Assembly: GCA_963520375.1 (NCBI GenBank)
Contig: CAUQQF010000005.1
Coordinates: forward strand, 1-64,000
Direction: 5' to 3'
DNA from: JABCPE02 sp963520375
Lineage (GTDB): Bacteria > Bacteroidota > Bacteroidia > Flavobacteriales > Weeksellaceae
DNA: 64,000 nt
Shown here: positions 1 to 8,135 of the stretch, piece by piece
Numbering within the stretch: the stretch's first letter is position 1
Layout: every line of letters begins with the position of its first letter
Notes under the pieces: generated by a model
Databases searched by the model: none
What the model was told of the DNA's origin: nothing
The model's input: only the letters and a program-made list of their open reading frames with translations
Position numbers and translations under genes: made by a program

Positions 1-244
1 ATATATATTGCCCATCTGTGCTGAAATACATACAGCGCACACTGTTGCGTATCAATACATTGGCTACTTCTTTACCTGTAGTAAAGGAGAGCTTGTGCAA
101 TCGCATAGAGGCATACATTGAACCCCAACCATCAGCTACATAAAAGTGGTCGGGATTGAAAGGGTCGGCAAGTGGAGGGGTAAGACTTCCAAAAATGCCG
201 TTTTTTAACTCTGTTTTCCAGAGAATGTCTGTTCTTAAGCTCAT
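1..244 (-). CDS. Hypothetical protein, 5' part only (runs off the window)
   Basis: An open frame starts at an ATG at 242-244 and reads without a stop to the window edge, giving 81 residues beginning MSLRTDILWKTELKNG. I do not recognise the family. The visible part has no signal peptide and no membrane segment, and the Gly/Asp/Tyr-rich text (DPFNPDHFYVADGWGSMYA) would suit a beta-propeller or other beta-rich fold, which is only a guess. It follows sufB with a gap of about 65 bases on the same strand, where many flavobacteria carry sufC; it is not SufC, because this stretch has no ABC ATPase features. Confidence 0.6.
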   Translation of the reverse strand, partial: MSLRTDILWKTELKNGIFGSLTPPLADPFNPDHFYVADGWGSMYASMRLHKLSFTTGKEVANVLIRNSVRCMYFSTDGQYI

Positions 245-309
245 TTTTTACTTTAACTACCGAAAGAAAAATCTTGTTTTTACAATGTGAAAAATAACCA
301 GCAGTATGT

Positions 310-1758
310 TTATCCTACGCTTCCCTCTAAACTGATTTCCAATAGTTTTTGTGCTTCTATGGCAAATTCCATCGGTAGTTTGTTAAGAACTTCTTTACTG
401 AAACCATTCACAATCAGCGCGATAGCTTTTTCGGTGTCTATACCTCTCTGGTTGCAGTAGAAGATTTGGTCTTCTCCAATTTTAGAAGTTGTAGCCTCGT
501 GTTCCAGCTGTGCAGAAGGATCTTTAATCTCGATGTAAGGGAAAGTATGCGCTCCACACTCGTTGCCCATCAATAGGGAATCACACTGGGAGAAGTTTCT
601 CGCTCCTTTGGCTGTTGGGAGAACTTTTACCAGACCTCTGTAAGAGTTATTGGATTTCCCAGCCGAAATTCCTTTAGAAATGATAGTAGACTTGGTATTT
701 TTACCGATATGAATCATTTTCGTTCCTGTGTCTGCATACTGGAATTTATTGGTAACCGCGATGGAGTAGAATTCACCCACAGAATTATCTCCTTTCAGAA
801 TGCAAGAAGGGTATTTCCAAGTAACCGCAGAGCCTGTCTCTACCTGTGTCCAAGAGATTTTTGCTCCCGTTTCGGCAAGTCCTCTCTTCGTCACGAAGTT
901 AAACACACCGCCTTTTCCTTCTTCATCGCCTGGATACCAGTTTTGCACTGTGGAATATTTGATTTCTGCATGGTCCAAAGCGATTAACTCTACCACAGCC
1001 GCGTGCAGCTGGTTTTCATCTCTTTGAGGCGCTGTACATCCTTCTAAATAAGACACATATGCGCCTTCATCAGCGATGAGCAGGGTTCTTTCGAACTGTC
1101 CACTTCCTCCCTGATTGATTCTGAAATAGGTAGAAAGTTCCATAGGACATCTCACGCCTTTTGGGATATAGCAGAATGAACCATCGGAAAACACAGCAGA
1201 ATTGAGCGCTGCGTAGAAATTATCATTTTGTCTTACCACCGTTCCGAGGTATTTTTTAACCAAATCAGGGTGTTTTTGTATCGCTTCGGAAATAGGGCAG
1301 AAGATAATTCCTTTTTCAGCCAAAGTTTCTTGGAAAGTGGTTGCCACAGATACAGAGTCCATCACTACATCCACTGCCACGCCAGTCAGCCTTTTTTGTT
1401 CTTCCAGCGAAATCCCAAGTTTTTCAAAGGTTTTTAGTAATTCTGGGTCTACTTGGTCTAGGCTTTCTAATTCTGGTTTTTTCTTTGGTGCAGCGTAGTA
1501 TTTTATGGCCTGAAAATCAGGTTTTTCGTACTTTATGTTTGCCCAGTCAGGCTCTTCCATAGTCTGCCATATGCGGAAAGCTTCCAGGCGCCATTCCGTC
1601 ATCCATTCTGGCTCGTTTTTTCGTTTAGAAATTTCACGAACAATATCTTCATTCAGTCCCGTAGGAAACTCCTCGTACTCTATATCCGTATAAAATCCGT
1701 ATTCGTATTCCTTGTTTTCTAAATCAACCCTAAGGTCATCTTCTGTATATTTACTCAT
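310..1758 (-). CDS. sufB: Fe-S cluster assembly scaffold SufB
   Basis: SufB is the scaffold subunit of the SufBCD complex, which builds Fe-S clusters in the cytoplasm. The 482-aa length is usual for the family. The C-terminal SufBD beta-helix region is clear, with the conserved EHEATTSKIGEDQ stretch and the FYCNQRGID motif; the Cys at about residue 435 corresponds to the conserved assembly cysteine. A sufA-type carrier lies upstream on the same strand, separated by a four-helix-bundle gene. No sufC, sufD or sufS is visible before the window ends, so the rest of the pathway is either farther downstream or elsewhere. Confidence 0.96.
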   Translation of the reverse strand: MSKYTEDDLRVDLENKEYEYGFYTDIEYEEFPTGLNEDIVREISKRKNEPEWMTEWRLEAFRIWQTMEEPDWANIKYEKPDFQAIKYYAAPKKKPELESLDQVDPELLKTFEKLGISLEEQKRLTGVAVDVVMDSVSVATTFQETLAEKGIIFCPISEAIQKHPDLVKKYLGTVVRQNDNFYAALNSAVFSDGSFCYIPKGVRCPMELSTYFRINQGGSGQFERTLLIADEGAYVSYLEGCTAPQRDENQLHAAVVELIALDHAEIKYSTVQNWYPGDEEGKGGVFNFVTKRGLAETGAKISWTQVETGSAVTWKYPSCILKGDNSVGEFYSIAVTNKFQYADTGTKMIHIGKNTKSTIISKGISAGKSNNSYRGLVKVLPTAKGARNFSQCDSLLMGNECGAHTFPYIEIKDPSAQLEHEATTSKIGEDQIFYCNQRGIDTEKAIALIVNGFSKEVLNKLPMEFAIEAQKLLEISLEGSVG

Positions 1759-1806
1759 TTAAAAATAATTACTAATTAATTTTCTATTTTAAGTTCTATT
1801 GAATAT

Positions 1807-2181
1807 CTATTCTTTATTATTATCGCTGATATTATCAAGATATTTGATGAATTTGCCTAGACTTACCGAAATATCTTTGTTTTCCCGAATTAATAAATCT
1901 TTCTCGTTTTCAGAAATGAAGCCCAATTCGAAACTAATATTAACCATATTCCGAACTTCAGCGCAACTTCCTTTGGCATAGATTAAAAATCTGATAAACT
2001 GCCTATTGCTTTGATATTCTGAACCTTCTGCAATATTATTACTAATGGACAAAACGGCTCTTTTGATTTGATTTTTAAACTCAAATTCAGTTTTGAAATC
2101 AGATTTATTTATCAAGGAATAAATATTTTTTGTATGCTCCAAAACTTTCTTATAAATCGGAAACTCTTCAAATTTTGCCAT
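1807..2181 (-). CDS. Four helix bundle protein (23S rRNA IVS-protein family)
   Basis: This 124-aa protein shows the family pattern: an N-terminal FPIYKKVLEHTKNIYSL helix, an AVLSISNNIAEGSEY motif near residues 43-57, then RFLIYAKGSCAEVRNMV. The family folds as a four-helix bundle and was first noticed in intervening sequences of 23S rRNA genes, but it is widespread in Bacteroidota outside rRNA. Its function is unknown. Here it sits between the sufA-type gene (about 160 bases away) and sufB (48 bases away), all on one strand, which looks like an insertion into a suf operon. It is AT-rich compared with sufB. Confidence 0.88.
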   Translation of the reverse strand: MAKFEEFPIYKKVLEHTKNIYSLINKSDFKTEFEFKNQIKRAVLSISNNIAEGSEYQSNRQFIRFLIYAKGSCAEVRNMVNISFELGFISENEKDLLIRENKDISVSLGKFIKYLDNISDNNKE

Positions 2182-2338
2182 GTTTACCGCTGTTTTAATC
2201 TATTTGATTATTATAAAATGACAGATTATTTATTAAAATTCTATTCAATTTTTATTTAAAGTAAATTCAAACTTTTGATTGAAATCATCAGATGAAAAAT
2301 AAAAATTCAATAGTTATTTAATAGTTATTCAGTAGCCA

Positions 2339-2668
2339 TTACAAAGAAAAAGACTCTCCGCAGCCGCAGGTTCTTTTGGCGTTTGGATTATTGAAGACAA
2401 AGCCTTTTCCGTTCAGTCCGCCCAAAAATTCTAAAGTGGTACCCACGAGATATAAGAAAGATTTTTTATCCACGATGATTTTAATGCCGTTGTCCTCGAA
2501 AACCTGGTCGTTTTCTAGTCTTTCTTTATCAAATTTCAGAACATATTCCAGCCCAGAGCAGCCGCCACTTTTCACTCCTACACGGATGTAGTCTGTGTCA
2601 GGGTTGTAGCCGTCTTCTTTCATTAGTTGTACTGCTTTTTCTTTTGCAATATCAGAAACTTTTATCAT
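2339..2668 (-). CDS. sufA: HesB/IscA/SufA-family Fe-S carrier
   Basis: This 109-aa A-type carrier hands Fe-S clusters from the assembly scaffold to apo-proteins. The three conserved cysteines are present: one in SGGCSGLEY and two in the C-terminal RTCGCGESF. The start chosen is MIKVSDIAKEKA at 2668. A longer reading to 2707 would add a 13-residue hydrophobic tail absent from the family and would cover the predicted -7 promoter box. The gene lies upstream of the four-helix-bundle gene and sufB, so it probably opens the suf unit. SufA versus IscA/ErpA naming is by context. Confidence 0.9.
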   Translation of the reverse strand: MIKVSDIAKEKAVQLMKEDGYNPDTDYIRVGVKSGGCSGLEYVLKFDKERLENDQVFEDNGIKIIVDKKSFLYLVGTTLEFLGGLNGKGFVFNNPNAKRTCGCGESFSL

Positions 2669-2692
2669 TGATTTATATATAAAACTAATTGA

Positions 2693-2726
2693 CAAAGATA
2701 CAAACAATCAGAAATATATCCTCAAA
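2693..2726 (-). promoter_or_regulatory. Predicted Bacteroidota promoter for the sufA-type gene
   Basis: Read on the minus strand, TATCTTTG (2693-2700) fits the TAnnTTTG -7 element, and TTTG (2723-2726) lies 22 bases upstream as the -33 element. The start codon is 25 bases downstream of the -7 box, which also supports the shorter sufA start. Confidence 0.5.
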
Positions 2727-2786
2727 AAAGAATTAGATACTATCTATTTTATCTATAAATACAATTTTTGTGATTGAGAAATACTA

Positions 2787-3377
2787 TTAGAAATCAGAAT
2801 TTTGATAGAATCCCTTCGCGTCTATGTGTTCAAAAACTTCGGGCGGAAGCATAGGGCGGACATTCTTTTTTTCTCTAATCATTTTTCTGATTTCGGTCGC
2901 AGAAAGTTCTATTATTGGCGCATTTATTTTGCAGATGTTTTCGTGTGTAATCACTTCTTTATCAGTGTCTTGTGCTAAAACGCGCGGATAAACGATGATT
3001 TGGTGATTTTTTATCAAAGTTTCGTAGTTTTTCCATTTTGGAAGACTGACCAAATTGTCCTCGCCCATAATTAGCCCAAAAGTATATTCAGGGTATCTTT
3101 CCCGAAGATAAGTAAGAGAATCTATGGTGTAGGAAGGTTTCGGCATGGAAAATTCTATATCCGAAACGCGCATTTTAGGATAGTTTTTTATCGCCATTTC
3201 TACCATATCATAACGGTCGTGGTCGTGGAGCAGGCTTTTTTTTGATTTCAAAGGATTCTGCGGACTTACAACGAACCAAAGCTCATCTAAATCAGTATGT
3301 TCCACAATATAATTTGCTAAAATCAAGTGTCCGATATGAATGGGATTAAAAGACCCAAAAAACAAGGCTATTTTCAT
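2787..3377 (-). CDS. nadD: Nicotinate-nucleotide adenylyltransferase
   Basis: NadD transfers AMP from ATP to nicotinate mononucleotide to form deamido-NAD, a late step of NAD synthesis in the cytosol. The 196-aa protein carries the nucleotidyltransferase signature GSFNPIHIGH near residues 9-18 and the C-terminal SATEIR version of the ISSTxIR motif. The start lies 9 bases from the end of recJ on the same strand, so the two are probably co-transcribed. Confidence 0.95.
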   Translation of the reverse strand: MKIALFFGSFNPIHIGHLILANYIVEHTDLDELWFVVSPQNPLKSKKSLLHDHDRYDMVEMAIKNYPKMRVSDIEFSMPKPSYTIDSLTYLRERYPEYTFGLIMGEDNLVSLPKWKNYETLIKNHQIIVYPRVLAQDTDKEVITHENICKINAPIIELSATEIRKMIREKKNVRPMLPPEVFEHIDAKGFYQNSDF

Positions 3378-3386
3378 ACGAAATGT

Positions 3387-5093
3387 TTAGGAGTTAAACT
3401 GAATATCTTTGATGTAAAGTATGTGGCGGATCTCGCCTTTCCAGTGGTTTTCTTCGATAGAAAAAACCATGTCAAAATTTTTCTTTTGCAAATCTTGATA
3501 GCAGTTGCCAAGCCCAAAACCAGTGCATTCTATATTTCCATTTTCTGAGGGAAGATAGAATTTTACATGCTTTTTATCTTTGCCGATTAGCTGGACAAAT
3601 TTAGGATTTGAAATATTTTTTAAAGCGAAAACAGGTCGCATATTTTGTGGGCCGAAAGGAGCTAATTTTTGATGAAAATTGAAAAATTTTTCGTTGAGCT
3701 GATTGAGTTTTATTTCACAATCTATCTCTATTATCGGTGTTTTCTGGTGTTCTTGGATTTGTTCTGACACCACTTTTTCAAATAAAGTTTTAAACTCGTC
3801 AAAATTTTCTTTCTTTAAAGTAAGTCCAGCCGCAGCCTGATGTCCTCCGAATTTTTCTAAAAGATGACTGCATTTTTCCAAAGCTTTATAAAGGTCAAAG
3901 TCCGACACAGAGCGCGCAGAGGCCACCATTTCACTCTTGCTCCCATCTGTGAAAACTAGGGTAGGTTTGTAGTATAAATCTATAATTCGTGATGCAGTGA
4001 TGCCCACGATACCTTTGTTCCAGTTTGGGTCATAAACGATAATAGAGGAATTCTTATCTTGTTCAGTATCAATTATTTGTTGTACGGCTTCGGTAGTGGT
4101 TTGGTTATCCATTTCTCTCCGCTGGCTGTTCAGTTCGCAGATTTCCTTTACGATTTTTTCGGCTTCGTTTTCATCATTGGAAATCATGAGTTTCACGGCG
4201 TTTTTTCCGTGAGAAATCCTGCCTGCAGCGTTTATTTTAGGCCCAATTTCAAAGACAATATTAGAAATAGTAAAGTTTTTTCGGCGTTCTTCTGGGATTA
4301 AAAATTTTAATCCCATTTTTTGTGTATTGTGGAGTTTTTTTAGTCCTAATTTCGCCAAAGTTCTATTTTCGCCTGTGATAGGGACAATATCCGAAGCGAT
4401 GCTGATAGCCAGTAAATCGGTCAGTTCATAAATTTTTTCGGATGGAATTTTATAAATGGAATTCAGGGCTTGACAGAGTTTGAACCCAACTCCACAGCCG
4501 CTCAGTTCCTTGTATGGATAGAGACAGTCTTTTTGTTTTGGGTCTAAAACGGCTGTTGCCTTTGGGATTTCATCACTTGGGAGATGGTGGTCGCAGATGA
4601 TAAAATCTATCCCGAGCGAACTAGCGTAATCGATTTCTTTGATAGACTTGATACCGCAGTCCAAAGCAATGACAAGCGAAATCCCATTTTCTTTAGCAAA
4701 ATCTATCCCTTGAAAAGATATTCCGTATCCCTCTGTGTAGCGGTCTGGAATGTAGAAATCAAGATATTTTTCATCATAAATCTCCGCTAAATACCGATAC
4801 ATCAGCGAAACCGAAGTGGTGCCATCTACATCATAGTCGCCATAGATTAGGATTTTCTCACCGTTTTCCACAGCAGTGGCTATCCGTTCCACGGCTTTGT
4901 CCATGTTTTTCATCAAGAAAGGGTCATGAATGTCTTCTTCTTTTAATCTAAAAAAAATCTTGATTTTTTCTAAATCAGTCAGATTTCTCAGAGCAAGAAT
5001 TAGAGCTTCTAAATCTTCACAGTTTAGTTTAGATTTTAGCTGATGTAGAATGTTTTCGTTTGGTTTTTCTTTAAAAATCCACTTTGGTTTCAT
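3387..5093 (-). CDS. recJ: Single-stranded-DNA-specific exonuclease RecJ
   Basis: RecJ is a 5'-3' single-strand exonuclease of recombination and repair. This 568-aa protein has the DHH phosphoesterase motifs YGDYDVDGTTS near residue 81 and CDHHLPSDE, then the DHHA1 region with the GGHQAAAG motif, and an OB-like C-terminal part. I start at MKPKWIFKEKPNEN (5093). A frame open to 5174 would add 27 residues unlike the family and would run through both a terminator hairpin and the predicted -7 box. nadD follows after 9 bases. Confidence 0.95.
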   Translation of the reverse strand: MKPKWIFKEKPNENILHQLKSKLNCEDLEALILALRNLTDLEKIKIFFRLKEEDIHDPFLMKNMDKAVERIATAVENGEKILIYGDYDVDGTTSVSLMYRYLAEIYDEKYLDFYIPDRYTEGYGISFQGIDFAKENGISLVIALDCGIKSIKEIDYASSLGIDFIICDHHLPSDEIPKATAVLDPKQKDCLYPYKELSGCGVGFKLCQALNSIYKIPSEKIYELTDLLAISIASDIVPITGENRTLAKLGLKKLHNTQKMGLKFLIPEERRKNFTISNIVFEIGPKINAAGRISHGKNAVKLMISNDENEAEKIVKEICELNSQRREMDNQTTTEAVQQIIDTEQDKNSSIIVYDPNWNKGIVGITASRIIDLYYKPTLVFTDGSKSEMVASARSVSDFDLYKALEKCSHLLEKFGGHQAAAGLTLKKENFDEFKTLFEKVVSEQIQEHQKTPIIEIDCEIKLNQLNEKFFNFHQKLAPFGPQNMRPVFALKNISNPKFVQLIGKDKKHVKFYLPSENGNIECTGFGLGNCYQDLQKKNFDMVFSIEENHWKGEIRHILYIKDIQFNS

Positions 5094-5099
5094 GGAGGA

Positions 5100-5130
5100 C
5101 AAAGTTAAGGTTTCGTAGTAAAAATAGCAA
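5100..5130 (-). promoter_or_regulatory. Predicted promoter for recJ-nadD, very short leader
   Basis: On the minus strand TAACTTTG (5100-5107) fits the TAnnTTTG -7 box, with a weak -33 match (ATTG/TTG, about 5127-5130) 20 bases upstream. The -7 box ends only 6 bases before the recJ ATG at 5093, so the transcript would be almost leaderless. Confidence 0.42.
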
Positions 5131-5142
5131 TGAATATAGTAA

Positions 5143-5174
5143 TAAAAAATTGCCAGAGTCAAAGACTCTGGCAA
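5143..5174 (-). terminator. Rho-independent terminator after the repeat-protein gene
   Basis: An 11-bp perfect stem (TTGCCAGAGTC / GACTCTGGCAA) with a 3-base loop at 5150-5174 is followed on the minus strand by a run of six T. It lies 25 bases past the stop of the 821-aa gene and isolates that gene from recJ. Confidence 0.9.
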
Positions 5175-5198
5175 TATAATATATAATTGTAAATTATA

Positions 5199-7664
5199 TT
5201 ATTGAATAGGCATACCATATATAGCACCCTCTCCCCAAGTAGTTCCTCCAAAGTTATACAATTCATCACTCGCTGCACAACCATATGTGGTTACAGATCC
5301 TGCCATATAGTAATAAGTTCTAATGTTAGGATTACCACTATTGTCCAAGATTACGGATCCTTGGAGTATAGCGAATGGCGCCCCTTGTGGCAATAGTCCA
5401 CTTATTAAAGTCTTACCATTTGCTCCATGTGGTGTTTGACTTGTAGGACTAGTAGTAAACATAGATCTTAACCAAAAATCACAAGTACTTCGCTTACCAT
5501 ACATAGCCATTAAGGCACTTACTGTTACTAGATATTTAGTATTAGCAGGAACATCGATATAAGAACCTGTGTAAAGATAATTAGCTGTATTAGGACGGAT
5601 AGACCTTCCAGGATTTCCTAGATGACCTTGTGCCATGGCAATAGCTGGGACTTTCCAAGTTCCCACACCATTAGCATCACTGGTAAGTACTTTTCCTGCT
5701 GCTTGGTTAGTATCTACTATCTTGATAGCAGTAGGTCCATTAGCCTCTATATGTAGCTTAGCATCAGGTTTGTATGTTCCCACCCCTATGTTAGGACTTC
5801 GGTTGTGTCCTTTTTTATATCCTAAGATGATAGTATTATCTTGTCCAGAACTTGCAGTAAGCTCAGCAGCATTGATTCCATTTCCTATCACTACTACATT
5901 ATCCAGCTCTGATGTATCACTTGTAGGGAAGGTAGAACTTCCTAAATGTACATTATTATGTCCTTTTACCCATTCTCCTGCTCCGTTACCAATAGCAGTG
6001 TTATTACTCCCTGTAACATTATTTACCAAAGCATTTAGACCTTGAGCATTGTTATGCTGTCCTGTAGTGTTCTTAGCTAATGCATAAGTTCCAGCAGCGA
6101 TATTGTAACTTCCAGTAAGATTTTCTTCTAAAGCACCATATCCTAGCGCAATGTTGTGTCCTGCAGTAGTAGCTTTAGATAATGGGTGGTGTCCTATAGC
6201 AATATTGTAGTCACCTGAAACATTTTCAAACAAAGCACTATTACCTATACCTATATTAGAGTTACCATTGATGTTTTTAGAAAGAGTATTCACCCCAAGT
6301 CCGATGTTAGCTACTCCTACAGTATTAGAATTAAGAGTAGAAATACCTAAACCAACATTGTAAGAACCTGTAGTGTTTCCAGATAGAGTTCCTTCCCCAA
6401 TAGCAATGTTTCTGTCCCCAGTAGTATTTAAACGAAGGGTATTAGTACCAAAACCGATGTTGTTGTTACCAGTTGTATTAAATCTAAGTCCATTAGGTCC
6501 AATAGCAATGTTATTTACCCCTGTTGTATTAGCAAAAAGGGCTGTAGACCCTAGAGCGATGTTATCTCTACCAGTAGTATTGGTTCTAAGTGCATTTGTA
6601 CCTAAACCAATGTTATTCGCACCTATAGTATTATTGAATAAGGCACCAGCACCTACAGCAACATTGTCCAATCCTGTAGTATTATTAAATAAAGCACTAG
6701 CTCCCATAGCAATGTTATTATTTCCTGTGGTATTGGATCTTAAGGCATTTGTACCAAATCCAAAGTTGCTAGCCCCAGTTGTATTTGATAAGAGTGCACT
6801 ATTTCCTAAAGCAATATTGTCATTTCCTGTGGTACTATTTCTAAGGGCATCATTCCCCATAGCAATATTATTATTTCCTGTAGTATTTCCTCTAAGAGCA
6901 CTATTTCCTATTGCTATACCAGGTCCTCCTTCCATAAGAGCATTAGATCCAATGGCAATTCTGTTGCTACTAGTTTGATTACCATTTCTTAGAGCATTAG
7001 CTCCGATAGCAATATTGTCTGCTCCTACTTTATTAGCATAAAGAGCATAACTACCAAAACCTATATTTCTTTCACCAGAGGTGTTAGAATATAAAGAACT
7101 ATTTCCTAATGCCAAGTTTAGACTTCCACCTTCATTAGAATATAGAGAATTTCCTCCTATAGCAACATTATCAACACCAGTAGTCACAGAGAACATAGAT
7201 CTTCTACCAATGGCGATGTTGCTTCCAGCGCCACCATCAGTACCATTACCACCTTTCCCTGCATCTTGTGTAATGTGGTTGTTATTACCCACTAATCTAA
7301 GGTCTTGTTCTTGTGGAGCACCTTCAGCTATTTTTACCCACTTGCTGTCGGTAGTACTATAGTAATAGAAACCTTTAGATGTGACATTAGAAGTAACAGT
7401 ATTTGTAGTTCCTGAGATGTTATCTACATATACTAAAGTAGATTCTTTCAAATTAGCAGTAGCAATGCTTTTTAGTCTGTCTCTACTTACTCTTGGAATC
7501 AAAACCCCTTCGTTTGTAGTTGCAGTTGTTGCTGCATTTGCTGCGCTGGGTCTTATATCTAGAGTAGCCTCTGGGTTACTCGTGTTTACCCCCACTTTTC
7601 CTGCTTGGGCAAAAGCTAAACTTGTAGTAGCTAAAAGCCCCAAAAAAATAATGTGTTTTTTCAT
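5199..7664 (-). CDS. Large secreted protein with about 24 YadA-head-like repeats
   Basis: This 821-aa protein starts with a signal peptide (MKKHIIFLGLLATTSLAFAQ). Residues about 21-145 form an N-terminal region with the VGVNTSNPEATLDIR text typical of flavobacterial tail-fibre-like proteins. Residues about 149-568 are some 24 copies of a 17-residue unit of the type TTGNNNIAMGNDALRNS, resembling the NxAxG repeats of YadA/Hia adhesin heads that form a left-handed beta-roll. After a second NIGVGTYKPDAKLHI segment comes a C-terminal domain of about 130 residues with two cysteines. I see no YadA membrane anchor, no peptidase S74 chaperone and no obvious T9SS sorting domain. A role in adhesion or at the surface is inferred. 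It is a single-gene unit with its own terminator. Confidence 0.85.
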   Translation of the reverse strand: MKKHIIFLGLLATTSLAFAQAGKVGVNTSNPEATLDIRPSAANAATTATTNEGVLIPRVSRDRLKSIATANLKESTLVYVDNISGTTNTVTSNVTSKGFYYYSTTDSKWVKIAEGAPQEQDLRLVGNNNHITQDAGKGGNGTDGGAGSNIAIGRRSMFSVTTGVDNVAIGGNSLYSNEGGSLNLALGNSSLYSNTSGERNIGFGSYALYANKVGADNIAIGANALRNGNQTSSNRIAIGSNALMEGGPGIAIGNSALRGNTTGNNNIAMGNDALRNSTTGNDNIALGNSALLSNTTGASNFGFGTNALRSNTTGNNNIAMGASALFNNTTGLDNVAVGAGALFNNTIGANNIGLGTNALRTNTTGRDNIALGSTALFANTTGVNNIAIGPNGLRFNTTGNNNIGFGTNTLRLNTTGDRNIAIGEGTLSGNTTGSYNVGLGISTLNSNTVGVANIGLGVNTLSKNINGNSNIGIGNSALFENVSGDYNIAIGHHPLSKATTAGHNIALGYGALEENLTGSYNIAAGTYALAKNTTGQHNNAQGLNALVNNVTGSNNTAIGNGAGEWVKGHNNVHLGSSTFPTSDTSELDNVVVIGNGINAAELTASSGQDNTIILGYKKGHNRSPNIGVGTYKPDAKLHIEANGPTAIKIVDTNQAAGKVLTSDANGVGTWKVPAIAMAQGHLGNPGRSIRPNTANYLYTGSYIDVPANTKYLVTVSALMAMYGKRSTCDFWLRSMFTTSPTSQTPHGANGKTLISGLLPQGAPFAILQGSVILDNSGNPNIRTYYYMAGSVTTYGCAASDELYNFGGTTWGEGAIYGMPIQ
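5960..7220 (-). repeat. In-gene tandem repeats, 51-bp period (17 aa)
   Basis: Within the large secreted protein gene about 24 diverged copies of a 51-bp unit encode consecutive TTGxxNIAxGxxALxxN-like segments. Units at residues about 255-430 are the most regular; the flanking units have drifted, and one has a short insertion (NQTSS). Boundaries are approximate. Such arrays can gain or lose units by recombination. Confidence 0.85.
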
Positions 7665-7727
7665 ATCATAACATATTAAAGTTAAAAAACTAATTATAAA
7701 GTATTGTTAAATAGATACAATATTTTG

Positions 7728-7735
7728 CAAAAGTA
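7728..7735 (-). promoter_or_regulatory. -7-like promoter element upstream of the repeat-protein gene
   Basis: TACTTTTG on the minus strand matches TAnnTTTG. A -33 element is only approximate (TTTA about 19 bases upstream). This would give a leader of about 60 bases. Confidence 0.35.
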
Positions 7736-7766
7736 TATAATTTTTTTGAATATTTAAAATAATTTT

Positions 7767-8135
7767 TTATGGAAGAGAGTTTTTTTCCTCACACAGCTTT
7801 AGAAATAGGCTTTCTATTTCGGCCATATTTTTTGGTAATTTTGCTGAGCGGTAGAATATCATATTTAGAGAATTTTCTCCAAAAGTTTTTATAAATAAAG
7901 GTTTGTTGAGACGGTAAGTTTCTCGCAGAAGGCGTTTTACTCTATTTCTGTCCACCGCTTTTTTGAAAAGCTTTTTAGAAACAGAAACTCCCACCTTTCG
8001 AGCTGGCAAATCTTCCTTTTGTAAGGAGATGATAGCCAGTTCTTTATACGAAAACCATTTTCCCTGCTCAAAGAGTAAGGAAATATCAGTCTTGTTTTTT
8101 AGTTTCTCATCTTTTGGAAATCCGTTAGGCTTCAT
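7767..8135 (-). CDS. rnpA: Ribonuclease P protein component
   Basis: RnpA is the small basic protein that assists the RNase P ribozyme in removing 5' leaders from pre-tRNA. At 122 aa it has the usual size, and the signature FKKAVDRNRVKRLLRE with the RNR motif lies near residues 53-68. The gene overlaps the end of tcdA by 11 bases, so the two form one operon, instead of the rpmH-rnpA pair common in other phyla. Confidence 0.95.
   Translation of the reverse strand: MKPNGFPKDEKLKNKTDISLLFEQGKWFSYKELAIISLQKEDLPARKVGVSVSKKLFKKAVDRNRVKRLLRETYRLNKPLFIKTFGENSLNMIFYRSAKLPKNMAEIESLFLKLCEEKNSLP

Noticed and set aside
1807..2181. 23S rRNA intervening sequence or rRNA fragment, suggested by the IVS-protein family
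   Set aside because: No rRNA sequence is near; the gene sits between suf genes, so only the protein family applies.
5094..5174. Longer recJ start giving 595 residues
   Set aside because: The extra 27 codons run through the terminator hairpin and the predicted -7 box and do not look like RecJ.
6373..6978. A 201-codon plus-strand open frame opposite the repeat-protein gene
   Set aside because: It is the antisense reading of the 51-bp coding repeats, rich in PVVL-like text with no start context or homology; the minus-strand frame has a signal peptide and regular repeats.
5960..7220. Regular repeats that could suggest a CRISPR array
   Set aside because: The period is 51 bp throughout, there are no unique spacers, and the units are in frame within a protein.
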